This document shows positions 7,576-15,130 of a DNA stretch of 19,026 bases, in pieces. Position 1 is the first letter of the stretch, and each line of letters starts with the position of its first letter. The stretch covers positions 1-19,026 of the forward strand of contig DASRNM010000128.1 of assembly GCA_035647435.1 (NCBI GenBank). Reading direction: 5' to 3'. The notes beneath the pieces were generated by a model. It had not been told where the DNA came from. It did not search any database and saw only the letters and a list, made by a program, of their open reading frames with translations. The position numbers and the translations under genes are program-made. Source of the stretch: JAAZFZ01 sp035647435 (GTDB lineage Bacteria; Bacillota; Clostridia; Oscillospirales; Acutalibacteraceae).

Positions 7576-8142
7576 TTACTGTTGTGAGAAATCAATCAGT
7601 TTAACGCTTTGTTTTAAGTATATAGCTCCCGAAACGACAGTTAACAAGGCTGTTATCCACAAAAGTGCATTTGAAATGCTTACAAATGTTTCAAATGAAC
7701 AAAACTCAAAACTGGCATGCACCTGCAACATAATCATAATCACTATTGTAAACACCATTTGGCTAATTGTTTTAAGCTTGCCCCAAATATTTGCGGGAAT
7801 TATAATCCCTTGTGCGGAAGCGACAAGTCGGATGGATGTTACTATGAACTCTCTTGTCAACACAATCATTACAATCCATATACTGCACAGCTGCATTTGC
7901 ATGAATGCAAGCAATGCTGCTGTTGTGAGCATTTTATCCGCAACGGGGTCCGCAAGCTTACCAAAAACAGTTATCTGATGTCTTTTTCTTGCTATTCTGC
8001 CATCAAGCGCATCACTTAAACAACCGATACTAAAAACCAAAGTAGCGGCAAGAATGTGGTATGGAAATTTATACAAAAACACTGCTAAAAAAATCGGAGT
8101 GATAATCATTCTGAAAATTGTGAGTTTGTTTGGTGTGTTCAT
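7576..8142 (-). CDS. pgsA: CDP-diacylglycerol-glycerol-3-phosphate 3-phosphatidyltransferase
   Basis: A 188-residue integral membrane enzyme that makes phosphatidylglycerol phosphate from CDP-diacylglycerol and glycerol 3-phosphate, the committed step to phosphatidylglycerol. The CDP-alcohol phosphotransferase signature D-G-x2-A-R-x8-G-x3-D-x3-D is complete in DGRIARKRHQITVFGK followed by LADPVAD (about 47-69). About five hydrophobic segments surround it, as expected. The N-terminus MNTPNKLTIFRMIITPIF is typical of PgsA. GGAGG lies six bases before the ATG, and the gene starts 16 bp after rimO, so it is cotranscribed with rimO and recX. PgsA is favoured over phosphatidylserine synthase or cardiolipin-type relatives by length, N-terminus and the rimO neighbour. 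Confidence 0.94.
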   Translation of the reverse strand: MNTPNKLTIFRMIITPIFLAVFLYKFPYHILAATLVFSIGCLSDALDGRIARKRHQITVFGKLADPVADKMLTTAALLAFMQMQLCSIWIVMIVLTREFIVTSIRLVASAQGIIIPANIWGKLKTISQMVFTIVIMIMLQVHASFEFCSFETFVSISNALLWITALLTVVSGAIYLKQSVKLIDFSQQ

Positions 8143-8158
8143 CTATTCCTCCAAAATA

Positions 8159-9487
8159 CTAATCAATCGCTCTGCCTAAAAGCTCAAAATCCAATTCGCC
8201 AAAAATTTTAATCTTGACGAAATCACCCTCATTGTGCTCCATTTCGGATGTGAATCTAACATTACCGTCAATTTCAGGTGCTTCCATGTATGTTCTGCCA
8301 ACATAGCTATCTGTGTAATTATCATAATCCTCGACAAGCACACGATATATATTACCTATTTTATCTTTGTTTTTCAGGCTTAAAATCTCAAGCTGGTCCT
8401 GCATAATAACTTCATTTCTTCTGTTCTTGATTTCGTCCTCAACCTGCTCAGGCATTTCGGCGGCAGGAGTCCCCTCTTGGGGAGAAAACGAAAAGCAGCC
8501 AAGTCTATCAAATTCTGTTTCATTGACAAAAAGCGCAAGGTTTTCAAACTCTTCATCGCCTTCACCGGGGAAGCCCGTCATAACAGTTGTTCTAATAATA
8601 ATGTCGGGTATTCTTTCCCTAAGTTTTTTAATTGTTGCTTTTATATCTGCTGAATCACCGTTTCTATTCATTGCTTTTAAAATCTTGTCATCAGAATGTT
8701 GAACTGGGAGATCAATATAATGCAAAACCTTTGGTTGAGTTGCCATAACCTCGACTAGCTCATCTGTAATTTTGTCGGGGTAACAATAGAGAAGTCTTAA
8801 CCATTCAATGCCGTCTACATCGCATAAGCGGTTTAATAGTTCGGGCAATTTAAGCTCACCGTATAAATCCAAGCCGTATCCGGTTGTGTCCTGTGCAATT
8901 AAGACAAGTTCTTTTGCACCTTCATTCGCAAGCTCAGTAGCCTCTTCAATAATATCTTCAATTTCACGACTTCTGAAATTTCCTCTTATTGATGGAATTG
9001 TACAATATGAGCAACGGTTTGAGCACCCGTCGGATATCCTTAAATACGCCCAGTATTCGGGAGTTGTCAAAAATCTATCACCATTCAAAGGCATTTGACT
9101 TTTAGGCGGAAACTCGTAAATGTTTTCACCGTCGATAACTTTTCTGACAATTTGAGAAATATCCGCATTTGAGCCAATACCCAAAACTGCGTCAACCTCC
9201 GGAATTTCAGTAAGAACCTCTTCTTTATATTTTTGCGCAAGACAACCTGTAACAATAATCTTTTTGACAATGCCTTCTCTTTTAAGAGCGGCAGCAGCTA
9301 AAACATTGTCGATAGACTCCCTCTTTGCGTCATCAATAAACGCACAAGTATTGACAAGCACAGCATCTGCGCCGCCAACATAATCAACAATCTCAAACCC
9401 CGCTGTTTCAAGCGAGGAGAGCATTATTTCAGCATCTACTTGATTTTTCGGGCACCCCAAAGAAATTAACCCTACGGTATAAGCCAT
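8159..9487 (-). CDS. rimO: Ribosomal protein S12 methylthiotransferase (radical SAM)
   Basis: RimO adds a methylthio group to a conserved aspartate of ribosomal protein S12 using two [4Fe-4S] clusters. I choose the ATG at 9487 (442 residues), which has GGGTGA four to five bases upstream; an in-frame ATG at 9499 has no ribosome site. Three domains are visible. The N-terminal UPF0004 domain carries cluster ligands C12 (ISLGCPKN), C48 (LVNTCAF) and C82 (VTGCLAQ). The radical SAM domain has C155, C159 and C162 (SDGCSNRCSYCTIP). The C-terminal TRAM domain spans about 375-442. SLGCPKNQVDAE and the GCSNRCSYCTIPSIRG segment are specific to RimO rather than MiaB. It starts 19 bp after recX. All six cysteines are present. 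Confidence 0.97.
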   Translation of the reverse strand: MAYTVGLISLGCPKNQVDAEIMLSSLETAGFEIVDYVGGADAVLVNTCAFIDDAKRESIDNVLAAAALKREGIVKKIIVTGCLAQKYKEEVLTEIPEVDAVLGIGSNADISQIVRKVIDGENIYEFPPKSQMPLNGDRFLTTPEYWAYLRISDGCSNRCSYCTIPSIRGNFRSREIEDIIEEATELANEGAKELVLIAQDTTGYGLDLYGELKLPELLNRLCDVDGIEWLRLLYCYPDKITDELVEVMATQPKVLHYIDLPVQHSDDKILKAMNRNGDSADIKATIKKLRERIPDIIIRTTVMTGFPGEGDEEFENLALFVNETEFDRLGCFSFSPQEGTPAAEMPEQVEDEIKNRRNEVIMQDQLEILSLKNKDKIGNIYRVLVEDYDNYTDSYVGRTYMEAPEIDGNVRFTSEMEHNEGDFVKIKIFGELDFELLGRAID

Positions 9488-9506
9488 AATATCACCCATT
9501 ATAAAA

Positions 9507-10124
9507 TTAGTATGTATCGGTTAAATCAATATTTAACTCCCTCATTGCACTGCGAATGTCAGAAAAACCGTATCCCATACGAACAAGAGAATTGAAAGCT
9601 CGCTTTTTCCCCTGCGGTGTTGAGAGCTGTCTTTCAAACTTACGATTTAATATTTCTATAATACGCTCCTTAAAATCTATGTCAAGACCTTCGCAAACAT
9701 TATCAGCACTATCTTTAGAAACTCCTCTGCGTATAAGTTCTGAACGAATGCGAAAAGGGCTAAACATCTTTTTTTCAAAAAGCTCAGTTGCAAGCTTTTG
9801 AGCGTATTTGTCATCATCTATAAAGCCCAACTCAAGCACTCTTTCAACTGCTCGCTCTGCCGCTGGAGGTTCAAAATTCCTGCAAAGGCGTGCAAATAAT
9901 TCCCTTTCGCAATAATCCCTTCTTGAGATTAAGTCCAACGCCTTGTTATAAGCACGCCGAAAGCTTGCAGCATTTTTCAACGCTTCAAGCTCTTCTTCGC
10001 TTATTTCATCGCCTGTTGATATCCCTTGTGTAAACCAAAAGTCTGCATCAACAGTAAAAATATATTCTTCGTCGGCACTGACATGAATTTTGTTGCCTTT
10101 GCCGGATTTTGCTTTAATAACCAT
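9507..10124 (-). CDS. recX: RecX regulatory protein, RecA modulator
   Basis: A 205-residue protein whose family binds RecA filaments and limits their assembly and activity. The first about 70 residues form a small beta-rich N-terminal extension seen in Firmicutes RecX (MVIKAKSGKGNKIHVSADEE). The rest is repeated three-helix units with typical RecX sequences: ALDLISRRDYCERELFARL, then ELGFIDDDKYAQKLATELFE, then FSPFRIRSELIRRGVSKDSA, ending with RMGYGFSDIRSAM. The gene starts two bases after the recA stop, so translation is probably coupled to recA and the two share the SOS-type promoter. Position and helix motifs make the call firm. Confidence 0.94.
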   Translation of the reverse strand: MVIKAKSGKGNKIHVSADEEYIFTVDADFWFTQGISTGDEISEEELEALKNAASFRRAYNKALDLISRRDYCERELFARLCRNFEPPAAERAVERVLELGFIDDDKYAQKLATELFEKKMFSPFRIRSELIRRGVSKDSADNVCEGLDIDFKERIIEILNRKFERQLSTPQGKKRAFNSLVRMGYGFSDIRSAMRELNIDLTDTY

Positions 10125-10126
10125 TA

Positions 10127-11227
10127 TTAGTCGTCCACAATTACATCAAGTTCAGACTTTGAAACAGTTTTTGTCGCCTTTCGAGAAGCAGCCGGTACAG
10201 GGGCAGACTTTCTTGCTTTTGTTTTTACAGTAGTTTCGACAAGCTTATCTCGGTTTTCTTTGATCTTTCCTTCAATTTCGTCTAACAGCTCGGGGTTTGC
10301 CATCAAATAATCCTTAACATTGTCGCGCCCTTGCCCTAAGCGAACGTCACCATATGAAAACCATGCGCCACTTTTGTTTACGATATCAAGCTGTATTGCC
10401 AAATCGAGAACCTCGCCCTCACGAGAAATCCCTCTACCGTACATGATATCGAAATGTGCCTCTTTAAATGGAGGCGCAACCTTGTTTTTGACTACTTTTG
10501 CCCTTGTGCGTGAGCCGACAAACTCGTTGCCTGTTGCCTTGAGCTGTTCAATTCGCCTAATATCTATTCTTATTGAGGCATAGAACTTCAATGCCCTGCC
10601 ACCTGTTGTTACTTCGGGGCTACCGTATATAACGCCAACCTTTTCACGAAGCTGATTTATAAAGATTAATATCGTTTTGGATTTTGAAAGTGCACCCGCC
10701 AATTTTCTTAATGCCTGCGACATTAGCCTTGCATGCAACCCAACGTGCGAGTCACCCATTTCGCCCTCAATTTCCGCTCGGGGAACAAGTGCCGCAACAG
10801 AGTCAATAACAATAACATCAAGTGCGCCCGACCTGACAAGTGCCTCCGCTATCTCCAAAGCCTGCTCGCCGTTATCGGGCTGTGAAACAAGCAATGAATC
10901 AACATCAACACCGAGTTTTGCTGCATAAGCAGGGTCAAGAGCATGCTCTGCGTCAATAAACGCAGCCTCGCCGTTTGCTTTTTGTGCCTGCGCAACCACA
11001 TGAAGTGCGAGTGTTGTTTTACCTGAGGATTCAGGCCCGTATATTTCAACAATTCGGCCTCTGGGCAGACCTCCGATACCTGTTGCTGCATCAAGAGAAA
11101 TAGAACCTGTGGGGATTGATTCAACGTTCAACCCTGAGCCTTCGCCCAATCTCATAATTGAGCCTTTACCATATGCTTTTTCAATCTGGTGTAAAGCAGT
11201 TTCAAGTGCTTTTTGTTTATCAGCCAT
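10127..11227 (-). CDS. recA: RecA recombinase
   Basis: A 366-residue DNA-dependent ATPase that forms filaments on single-stranded DNA, performs strand exchange in recombinational repair and triggers LexA self-cleavage. The Walker A motif is GPESSGKTT at 64-72. The Walker B segment is LDVIVIDSVAALVPRAE (about 139-155). The DNA-binding L1 region is EIEGEMGDSHVGLHARLMSQ and the L2 region lies around KVGVIYGSPEVTTGGRALKF. The C-terminal tail is basic and Ala/Lys/Ser-rich, ending acidic (VIVDD), as is common. GGAGGG lies about eight bases before the ATG. It leads an operon with recX, rimO and pgsA, and the promoter overlaps a LexA-type operator. All core motifs are intact. Confidence 0.99.
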   Translation of the reverse strand: MADKQKALETALHQIEKAYGKGSIMRLGEGSGLNVESIPTGSISLDAATGIGGLPRGRIVEIYGPESSGKTTLALHVVAQAQKANGEAAFIDAEHALDPAYAAKLGVDVDSLLVSQPDNGEQALEIAEALVRSGALDVIVIDSVAALVPRAEIEGEMGDSHVGLHARLMSQALRKLAGALSKSKTILIFINQLREKVGVIYGSPEVTTGGRALKFYASIRIDIRRIEQLKATGNEFVGSRTRAKVVKNKVAPPFKEAHFDIMYGRGISREGEVLDLAIQLDIVNKSGAWFSYGDVRLGQGRDNVKDYLMANPELLDEIEGKIKENRDKLVETTVKTKARKSAPVPAASRKATKTVSKSELDVIVDD

Positions 11228-11245
11228 TATCTTTCCCTCCGTAAG

Positions 11246-11259
11246 TGTACAAATGTTCG
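11246..11259 (-). promoter_or_regulatory. LexA/DinR-type SOS box upstream of recA
   Basis: The minus strand reads CGAACATTTGTACA. The Firmicutes LexA consensus is CGAAC-N4-GTTCG; the left half is perfect and the right half matches 3 of 5, giving 8 of 10. It starts about 9 bases past the -10 box, overlapping the expected transcription start, a standard repressor position. Confidence 0.75.
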
Positions 11260-11268
11260 GTTGAGAGT

Positions 11269-11297
11269 ATTATAAACCATAAAATGTCTGTTTGCAA
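11269..11297 (-). promoter_or_regulatory. recA promoter
   Basis: On the minus strand TTGCAA (11292-11297) and a perfect TATAAT (11269-11274) are separated by 17 bases. The leader to the recA ATG is about 35 bases and holds the SOS box. Confidence 0.85.
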
Positions 11298-11315
11298 GAC
11301 TATTTTTAAATTATT

Positions 11316-11329
11316 TTTCAATATTGAAA
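11316..11329 (-). terminator. Weak AT-rich hairpin after punA
   Basis: A perfect 14-base palindrome, TTTCAATATTGAAA, directly follows the punA stop codon, with AAATAATTT after it on the minus strand. There is no GC stem and only a loose U-tract, so termination before recA may be partial. Confidence 0.3.
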
Positions 11330-12172
11330 TTAACCTTTTTTTAGCTCCCTGCTAATATCTGAAACACAACCACTTACGAGCTCTTGAAAAACATCAGCTA
11401 TTTTATCAGCGGCGATTTTTATTTCACTGTGGGTCAGTTTTTGTTTAAGAATCCCCGCAGCCATGTTTGTAATACAACTTATGCCACAAACTTTCATGTC
11501 CATATGACGTGCGGCAATCGCTTCACAGGCGGTGCTCATTCCGACAGCGTCAGCACCTAAGATTCTGTACATTTTGATTTCTTCAGGTGTTTCGTAATTT
11601 GGGCCCGTTGTTTGAATATAAACACCTTGTTTAAGCGAAAGACCAATCTTTTCTGCTCTTTTCAATATAATTTCTCTGATTTTTTCATCATATACATCGC
11701 TCATGTCAGGGAAACGAGTGCCAAGCTCCCCAATGTTTTCGCCTACTAAAGGTGAGGGAGCAAAGCTACTTATATGCCCTGATATTAACATCAAATCTCC
11801 TACAGAGAACTCCGTGTTTATTCCGCCGCAGGCATTTGTCAGAAACAATACCTTTGCACCGAGCATGTGCATAAGCCTAATCGGCATTACAACATCACTC
11901 ATTGAATAACCTTCATAGTAATGAACACGCCCCTGCATAATAACTGCAGGAACACCGTTAATTCTGCCGAAGATAAAACGGCCCTCATGCCCTAGCACTG
12001 TTGAAACTGGAAACCCCACAATCTCTTTGTAATCAATTTCGCAAACCTTTTCAATTTTTTCTGCATAATCGCCAAGACCAGAGCCTAAAACCAGAGCAAC
12101 CTCAGGCACAAAATTCGTACAAGAACGAACATATTCATAGCTTATTTTAAGGCTTTCGTAAATATCTTTCAT
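11330..12172 (-). CDS. punA: Purine nucleoside phosphorylase (trimeric, class I)
   Basis: A 280-residue cytoplasmic enzyme that cleaves guanosine/inosine-type nucleosides with phosphate to free base and ribose 1-phosphate, for purine salvage. The motifs of the trimeric PNP family are all seen: the phosphate loop VALVLGSGLGDYAEKI near residues 26-41, GHEGRFIFG (phosphate/His region), LTNACGGINTEFSVGDLMLI, GPNYETPEEIKMYRILGADA with the catalytic-site Glu, VGMSTACEAIAARHM, and SCITNMAAGI carrying the base-binding Asn. The length is usual. The start has GGAGGGG close upstream of the ATG. It has its own strong promoter and is followed by only a weak hairpin before recA. XapA-like specificity cannot be excluded, but general PNP is the safer name. 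Confidence 0.95.
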   Translation of the reverse strand: MKDIYESLKISYEYVRSCTNFVPEVALVLGSGLGDYAEKIEKVCEIDYKEIVGFPVSTVLGHEGRFIFGRINGVPAVIMQGRVHYYEGYSMSDVVMPIRLMHMLGAKVLFLTNACGGINTEFSVGDLMLISGHISSFAPSPLVGENIGELGTRFPDMSDVYDEKIREIILKRAEKIGLSLKQGVYIQTTGPNYETPEEIKMYRILGADAVGMSTACEAIAARHMDMKVCGISCITNMAAGILKQKLTHSEIKIAADKIADVFQELVSGCVSDISRELKKG

Positions 12173-12212
12173 TTTCCCCTCCGAAAAATTAGTGTTTTAA
12201 ATAATTCAAATC

Positions 12213-12242
12213 ATTATACCTTAAATTAGCAGTTTAAGTCAA
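12213..12242 (-). promoter_or_regulatory. punA promoter
   Basis: On the minus strand TTGACT (12237-12242) is followed after 18 bases by TATAAT (12213-12218), 40 bp upstream of the punA ATG. It is one of the best sigma-A matches in the window and is also preserved in the diverged repeat at 14932-14961. Confidence 0.85.
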
Positions 12243-12275
12243 ACAGAGTAGGAGATTTGCAATCACTGTTATGGG

Positions 12276-12320
12276 AAAAAGGCATTTTAAACTACCGTTA
12301 CAATACAGTCTTAAAGTGCC
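12276..12320 (-). terminator. mscS terminator
   Basis: On the minus strand GGCACTTTAA (12311-12320) pairs with TTAAAATGCC (12281-12290) apart from one mismatch, with a 20-base loop, then TTTTT (12276-12280). It starts about 25 bp after the mscS stop. T-richness on the other side could let it act in both directions. In repeat copy B the loop sequence is conserved but the stem has decayed. Confidence 0.65.
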
Positions 12321-12344
12321 AGTTTTTTATTTAAAATGAAGAAA

Positions 12345-13583
12345 TCAATTATCATTTTCTATTGCTTTTCTTATGTCATTGCCCGATGGGTTTTGGAACA
12401 CAGACAACCCAAACTCAGGTGCAACAGAATATAAATGGTCAAATATATCAGCTTGAATCACCTCATATTCATCCCATACGACTGTGTTTGTGAACGCATA
12501 AACCTGCAAAGGTATGCCGTTTTCTGTGGCACTTAGCTGACGAATCATCATCGTCATATCTTTGCGAATGTTCTTATTGTTTTTTATATACTCGCCTATA
12601 TATACCCTGAAAACCCCTAAATTTGTCATTCGTCTGCCGTTGACCTGAACGGACAAATCAAATTCATTGATTTTGTTGTGTTTCTCAATCTCTTTTGTTT
12701 TATTGGATATATAATCTTTAATTAAAAAGATTTTTTTGAAACGCTCAATCATTTCATCGTCACATAATTTTACACCGTTTGCGTCGATATTGATTGACCT
12801 CATAATTCGCCTACCGCCTGTATCCTGCATACCTCTCCAATTAATGAAAGCATCGGATACCAATGAATAAGCTGGAACAGTTGTAATTGTTTTGTCGAAG
12901 TTTTCAACCTTCACCGTCGTCAAGGAAAGGTCAATAACCGTTCCATCCGCCGAGTGTTGGGGCATTTCTATCCAATCGCCAATTCGCACCATGTCGTTTG
13001 CACTCAACTGAATGCCTGCCACAAAGCCCAGAATAGCGTCTTTGAAAATAAAACTTGTTACCGCTGTCATTGCGCCGATTCCGCCGAGCAAAACCATTGG
13101 GCTTTCACCGACAAGTACAGCAATCAAAACAATGCCACCTATTATAAACACGACAACCTTTATGACCTGCAATAAACCCTTAATTGGTCTAATTTTTGAT
13201 ATTTCATATTCTCTGTATATTTCGTCAACCGCATTTAATACCGCACCGATTATCAGCATCGTGAACAACAATGTTAAAACATAAATAACCTTGTTCCACA
13301 AAGGAATCGGGTTTGGAAAACTGCCAGAAAACAAATGCATTGTGATTGGGATAAGAAGGTTTGAGGCACGATTAAAAACCTTGTTGTGTAGTAAAATATC
13401 GTCCCATTTTGTTTGCGACCTTTTTATCGCCCTTTCGATAAACTTAATAACAATTTTTTCCGCTATGCATCGCACAATAAGGCACACCAGTAAAATTGTA
13501 ATCATCAAAATAATATAGGTAATGACTTCGGTAACCCTTTCACCGAGGAGTGAAACAAGAAGACTTGAGAAAAAATCAAACAT
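12345..13583 (-). CDS. MscS-family mechanosensitive channel, YbdG-like
   Basis: A 412-residue membrane protein expected to form a small-conductance mechanosensitive pore releasing solutes on hypo-osmotic shock. The N-terminal about 190 residues hold roughly four to five membrane segments (for example EVITYIILMITILLVCLIV and GLLQVIKVVVFIIGGIVLIA). The pore-lining helix and MscS beta-domain follow: VLLGGIGAMTAVTSFIFKDA, then FVAGIQLSANDMVRIGDWIE. The stretch with DGTVIDLSLTTVKVENFDKT, FINWRGMQDTGGRRIMRSI and the long C-terminal cytoplasmic part match the YbdG subfamily (about 415 residues in E. coli) rather than short MscS. GGAGG lies about seven bases before the ATG. It is a single-gene unit with its own promoter and terminator. 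Its two flanks occur again, without the gene, at 14897-15155. Confidence 0.92.
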   Translation of the reverse strand: MFDFFSSLLVSLLGERVTEVITYIILMITILLVCLIVRCIAEKIVIKFIERAIKRSQTKWDDILLHNKVFNRASNLLIPITMHLFSGSFPNPIPLWNKVIYVLTLLFTMLIIGAVLNAVDEIYREYEISKIRPIKGLLQVIKVVVFIIGGIVLIAVLVGESPMVLLGGIGAMTAVTSFIFKDAILGFVAGIQLSANDMVRIGDWIEMPQHSADGTVIDLSLTTVKVENFDKTITTVPAYSLVSDAFINWRGMQDTGGRRIMRSINIDANGVKLCDDEMIERFKKIFLIKDYISNKTKEIEKHNKINEFDLSVQVNGRRMTNLGVFRVYIGEYIKNNKNIRKDMTMMIRQLSATENGIPLQVYAFTNTVVWDEYEVIQADIFDHLYSVAPEFGLSVFQNPSGNDIRKAIENDN

Positions 13584-13593
13584 AAATTACCTC

Positions 13594-13715
13594 CGTTTGT
13601 TGAAGAATAGTGAACACCCGTGCAATGTATAGAAAGTTAATCGCACAGCCTATCTAACCATTATAGTTAAAACGCAATTCTTTTTCAACCCCGCGCCTTT
13701 ATTTTGTGCATACAA
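13594..13715. repeat. Repeat copy A, right part (mscS promoter region)
   Basis: This segment matches 15038-15155 as a diverged direct repeat. Shared blocks are CGTTTGTT at 13594 / 15038, GAACAC near 13612 / 15056, GTTAATCGCA (13636 / 15079), the -10 TATAAT (13660 / 15103) and the -35 TTGAAA (13683 / 15125). It comprises the mscS leader and promoter. Confidence 0.85.
13660..13688 (-). promoter_or_regulatory. mscS promoter
   Basis: On the minus strand TTGAAA (13683-13688) and TATAAT (13660-13665) are separated by 17 bases. The leader to the mscS ATG is about 70 bases. Confidence 0.8.
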
Positions 13716-13749
13716 GAACCCGACATATCAATTTTCATCTATTTAATAT

Positions 13750-13785
13750 AAAGCCGGATATGGAAAAATTCCCATACCCGGCTTT
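13750..13785. terminator. Terminator after the beta-propeller-like gene
   Basis: A 14-bp stem with one mismatched or wobble position (AAAGCCGGATATGG at 13750-13763, CCATACCCGGCTTT at 13772-13785) and an 8-base loop lies about 25 bp after the stop of the propeller gene. T-rich tracts flank both sides, so it can work on either strand. Confidence 0.8.
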
Positions 13786-13809
13786 TAATTTAATTAAAAA
13801 CTGACTGCA

Positions 13810-14664
13810 TTAGTCCCATACAAGAGAATCAACATCAAACGCGTAGTGCCTTAGGTGCACAACAACTCTTATGCTGCCAATATCAAGAATGTGAAAAAGC
13901 GCCCCGTCTTGTGTCGGCAAAATAGTCATTCCCTCACCTTCTGTACTACCGTAGAGGTTTCTGGCAAATGCTTTTTGAACTTGACCAGTTTCAAGGTTTA
14001 CGGCAAAGACTGCCTGCTCATCTCTACTCGCTGACAAATACAAAATACCCTTATACATCTCTCCGCCTTGAACCTTATGGATAGAATCCTGAAGAGGTAT
14101 TGTTTTTATATATTCCATAGTTTCAATATCAAATACATTTATGCCAACAATATGGTCTCTTCTGGCAGTGTAGAGATAACCTTTGTCAGGGTCAGCGACA
14201 CACCAAGGCGCACCGTTTTCTTGAAGTTCAAGAGGAAGAGGGTAATAATCAAGCATTTTAAGAGTATCCGAATCATAGACAATTATATAAAGATTTTCAA
14301 ACACTTTACTGTCCTCAACAGGGGCATAAATCTTACCGTCTGAATAAGTAATACCGCCGATGTGTTTACAACCTAACTTTTGAAGCTCTAAGGGAATTGC
14401 CATTATGTTTCTTGCGATAACTGTTTCACCGTCAAGTTCTGTTTTAATAAGAAAATAGTTAGAGCTATAAATATAGCTTTCTCCGTCGGTAGTTATTCCT
14501 TGTGCGCGTACGAGTGCATCAGCAAGAGCAAAGCTTTGTGTGCTTACGTCTTGATAATAATCATCTTTCGGAGGCATTTCAGCAATATTTGAAATAAGTA
14601 TTACCAATGTAATAATAATTGCAAACAAATTTTTAATAACGGAAATCATCTTGCTATAAATCAT
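13810..14664 (-). CDS. Exported or membrane-anchored beta-propeller-like protein, unknown function
   Basis: A 284-residue protein I cannot name. The N-terminus (MIYSKMISVIKNLFAIIITL, then VILISNIA) is a signal peptide or a single N-terminal membrane anchor; there is no lipobox cysteine. The remainder has the spacing of propeller blades: YDSDTLKMLDYYPLP, FDIETMEYIKTIPLQD and NLETGQVQKAF each give an acidic-x-x-T turn followed by a beta strand. These are joined by GY-L-Y-T/S-A-type strands (KGYLYTARRDH, GILYLSASRDEQ). This fits a YVTN/quinoprotein-like propeller of perhaps five or six blades, a fold used for binding or enzymatic roles. AGGATG lies about eight bases before the ATG at 14664; a later in-frame ATG lacks a ribosome site. 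It is a single gene with a strong terminator. Its promoter is unclear; an upstream relic promoter could drive it. Confidence 0.65.
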   Translation of the reverse strand: MIYSKMISVIKNLFAIIITLVILISNIAEMPPKDDYYQDVSTQSFALADALVRAQGITTDGESYIYSSNYFLIKTELDGETVIARNIMAIPLELQKLGCKHIGGITYSDGKIYAPVEDSKVFENLYIIVYDSDTLKMLDYYPLPLELQENGAPWCVADPDKGYLYTARRDHIVGINVFDIETMEYIKTIPLQDSIHKVQGGEMYKGILYLSASRDEQAVFAVNLETGQVQKAFARNLYGSTEGEGMTILPTQDGALFHILDIGSIRVVVHLRHYAFDVDSLVWD

Positions 14665-14795
14665 AATGTAATCATCCTTTTCTAAATTCTATAATGTTTA
14701 TACAATTTTTAAAGTTAAACTATAACACCTTGAAAACCCAACAAAATAGATCTGTGAAATTGTGCTAAAATATTATTATTTGGTTATCAATAACG

Positions 14796-14853
14796 GAATG
14801 ACTGCGTGTATAGCTTCAAGTCTTTTATATGCTCCTTTTCAAGGTAGTCATTC
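14796..14853. repeat. Inverted repeat in the propeller-gene leader
   Basis: GAATGACT (14796-14803) and AGTCATTC (14846-14853) are perfect 8-bp inverted arms with a 42-base loop. On the minus strand the loop contains AAGGAG. It could be an RNA structure of the leader; no function can be assigned. Confidence 0.4.
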
Positions 14854-14931
14854 AGCTATAAGGTGGCTTAATTAAAGCTTCTGAAAGCCAACTTCTGTTC
14901 CGAAAAATTAGTATTCTTAATAACATAAATT

Positions 14932-14961
14932 ATTATAACTTAAAATGGCAGTTTAAGTCAA
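14932..14961 (-). promoter_or_regulatory. Relic punA-type promoter, facing the propeller gene
   Basis: On the minus strand TTGACT (14956-14961) and TATAAT (14932-14937) are 18 bases apart, the same pair and spacing as the punA promoter. It would give a leader of about 260 bases to the propeller gene. Confidence 0.6.
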
Positions 14962-15102
14962 CAGATTGGGAGCTTTGTACCCACTGTTTTTTAAATAAAA
15001 TATTTTAAGCTACCGTTACAATATTATTTTAAATTGTCGTTTGTTTAAAAATAACGAACACGCGCGCAAAGCACAGGAGTTAATCGCAAAAGCTATTTTA
15101 CT

Positions 15103-15130
15103 ATTATAGTTAAGACACAGGCATTTTCAA
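15103..15130 (-). promoter_or_regulatory. Relic mscS-type promoter
   Basis: On the minus strand TTGAAA (15125-15130) and TATAAT (15103-15108) are 16 bases apart (17 in the mscS promoter). Together with the punA-type relic it makes a tandem promoter pair with no gene between. Confidence 0.5.

Larger units (their letters stand above)
12177..12335. repeat. Repeat copy A, left part (punA promoter and mscS 3' flank)
   Basis: This segment is a diverged direct repeat of about 14897-15036. Identical blocks occur in the same order and almost the same spacing: CCGAAAAATTAGT (12181 / 14900), GCAGTTTAAGTCAA (12229 / 14948) and CTACCGTTACAATA (12292 / 15010). Offsets are 48 and 63 bp here, 48 and 62 bp in the other copy. 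It includes the punA promoter and the mscS terminator. Confidence 0.85.
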
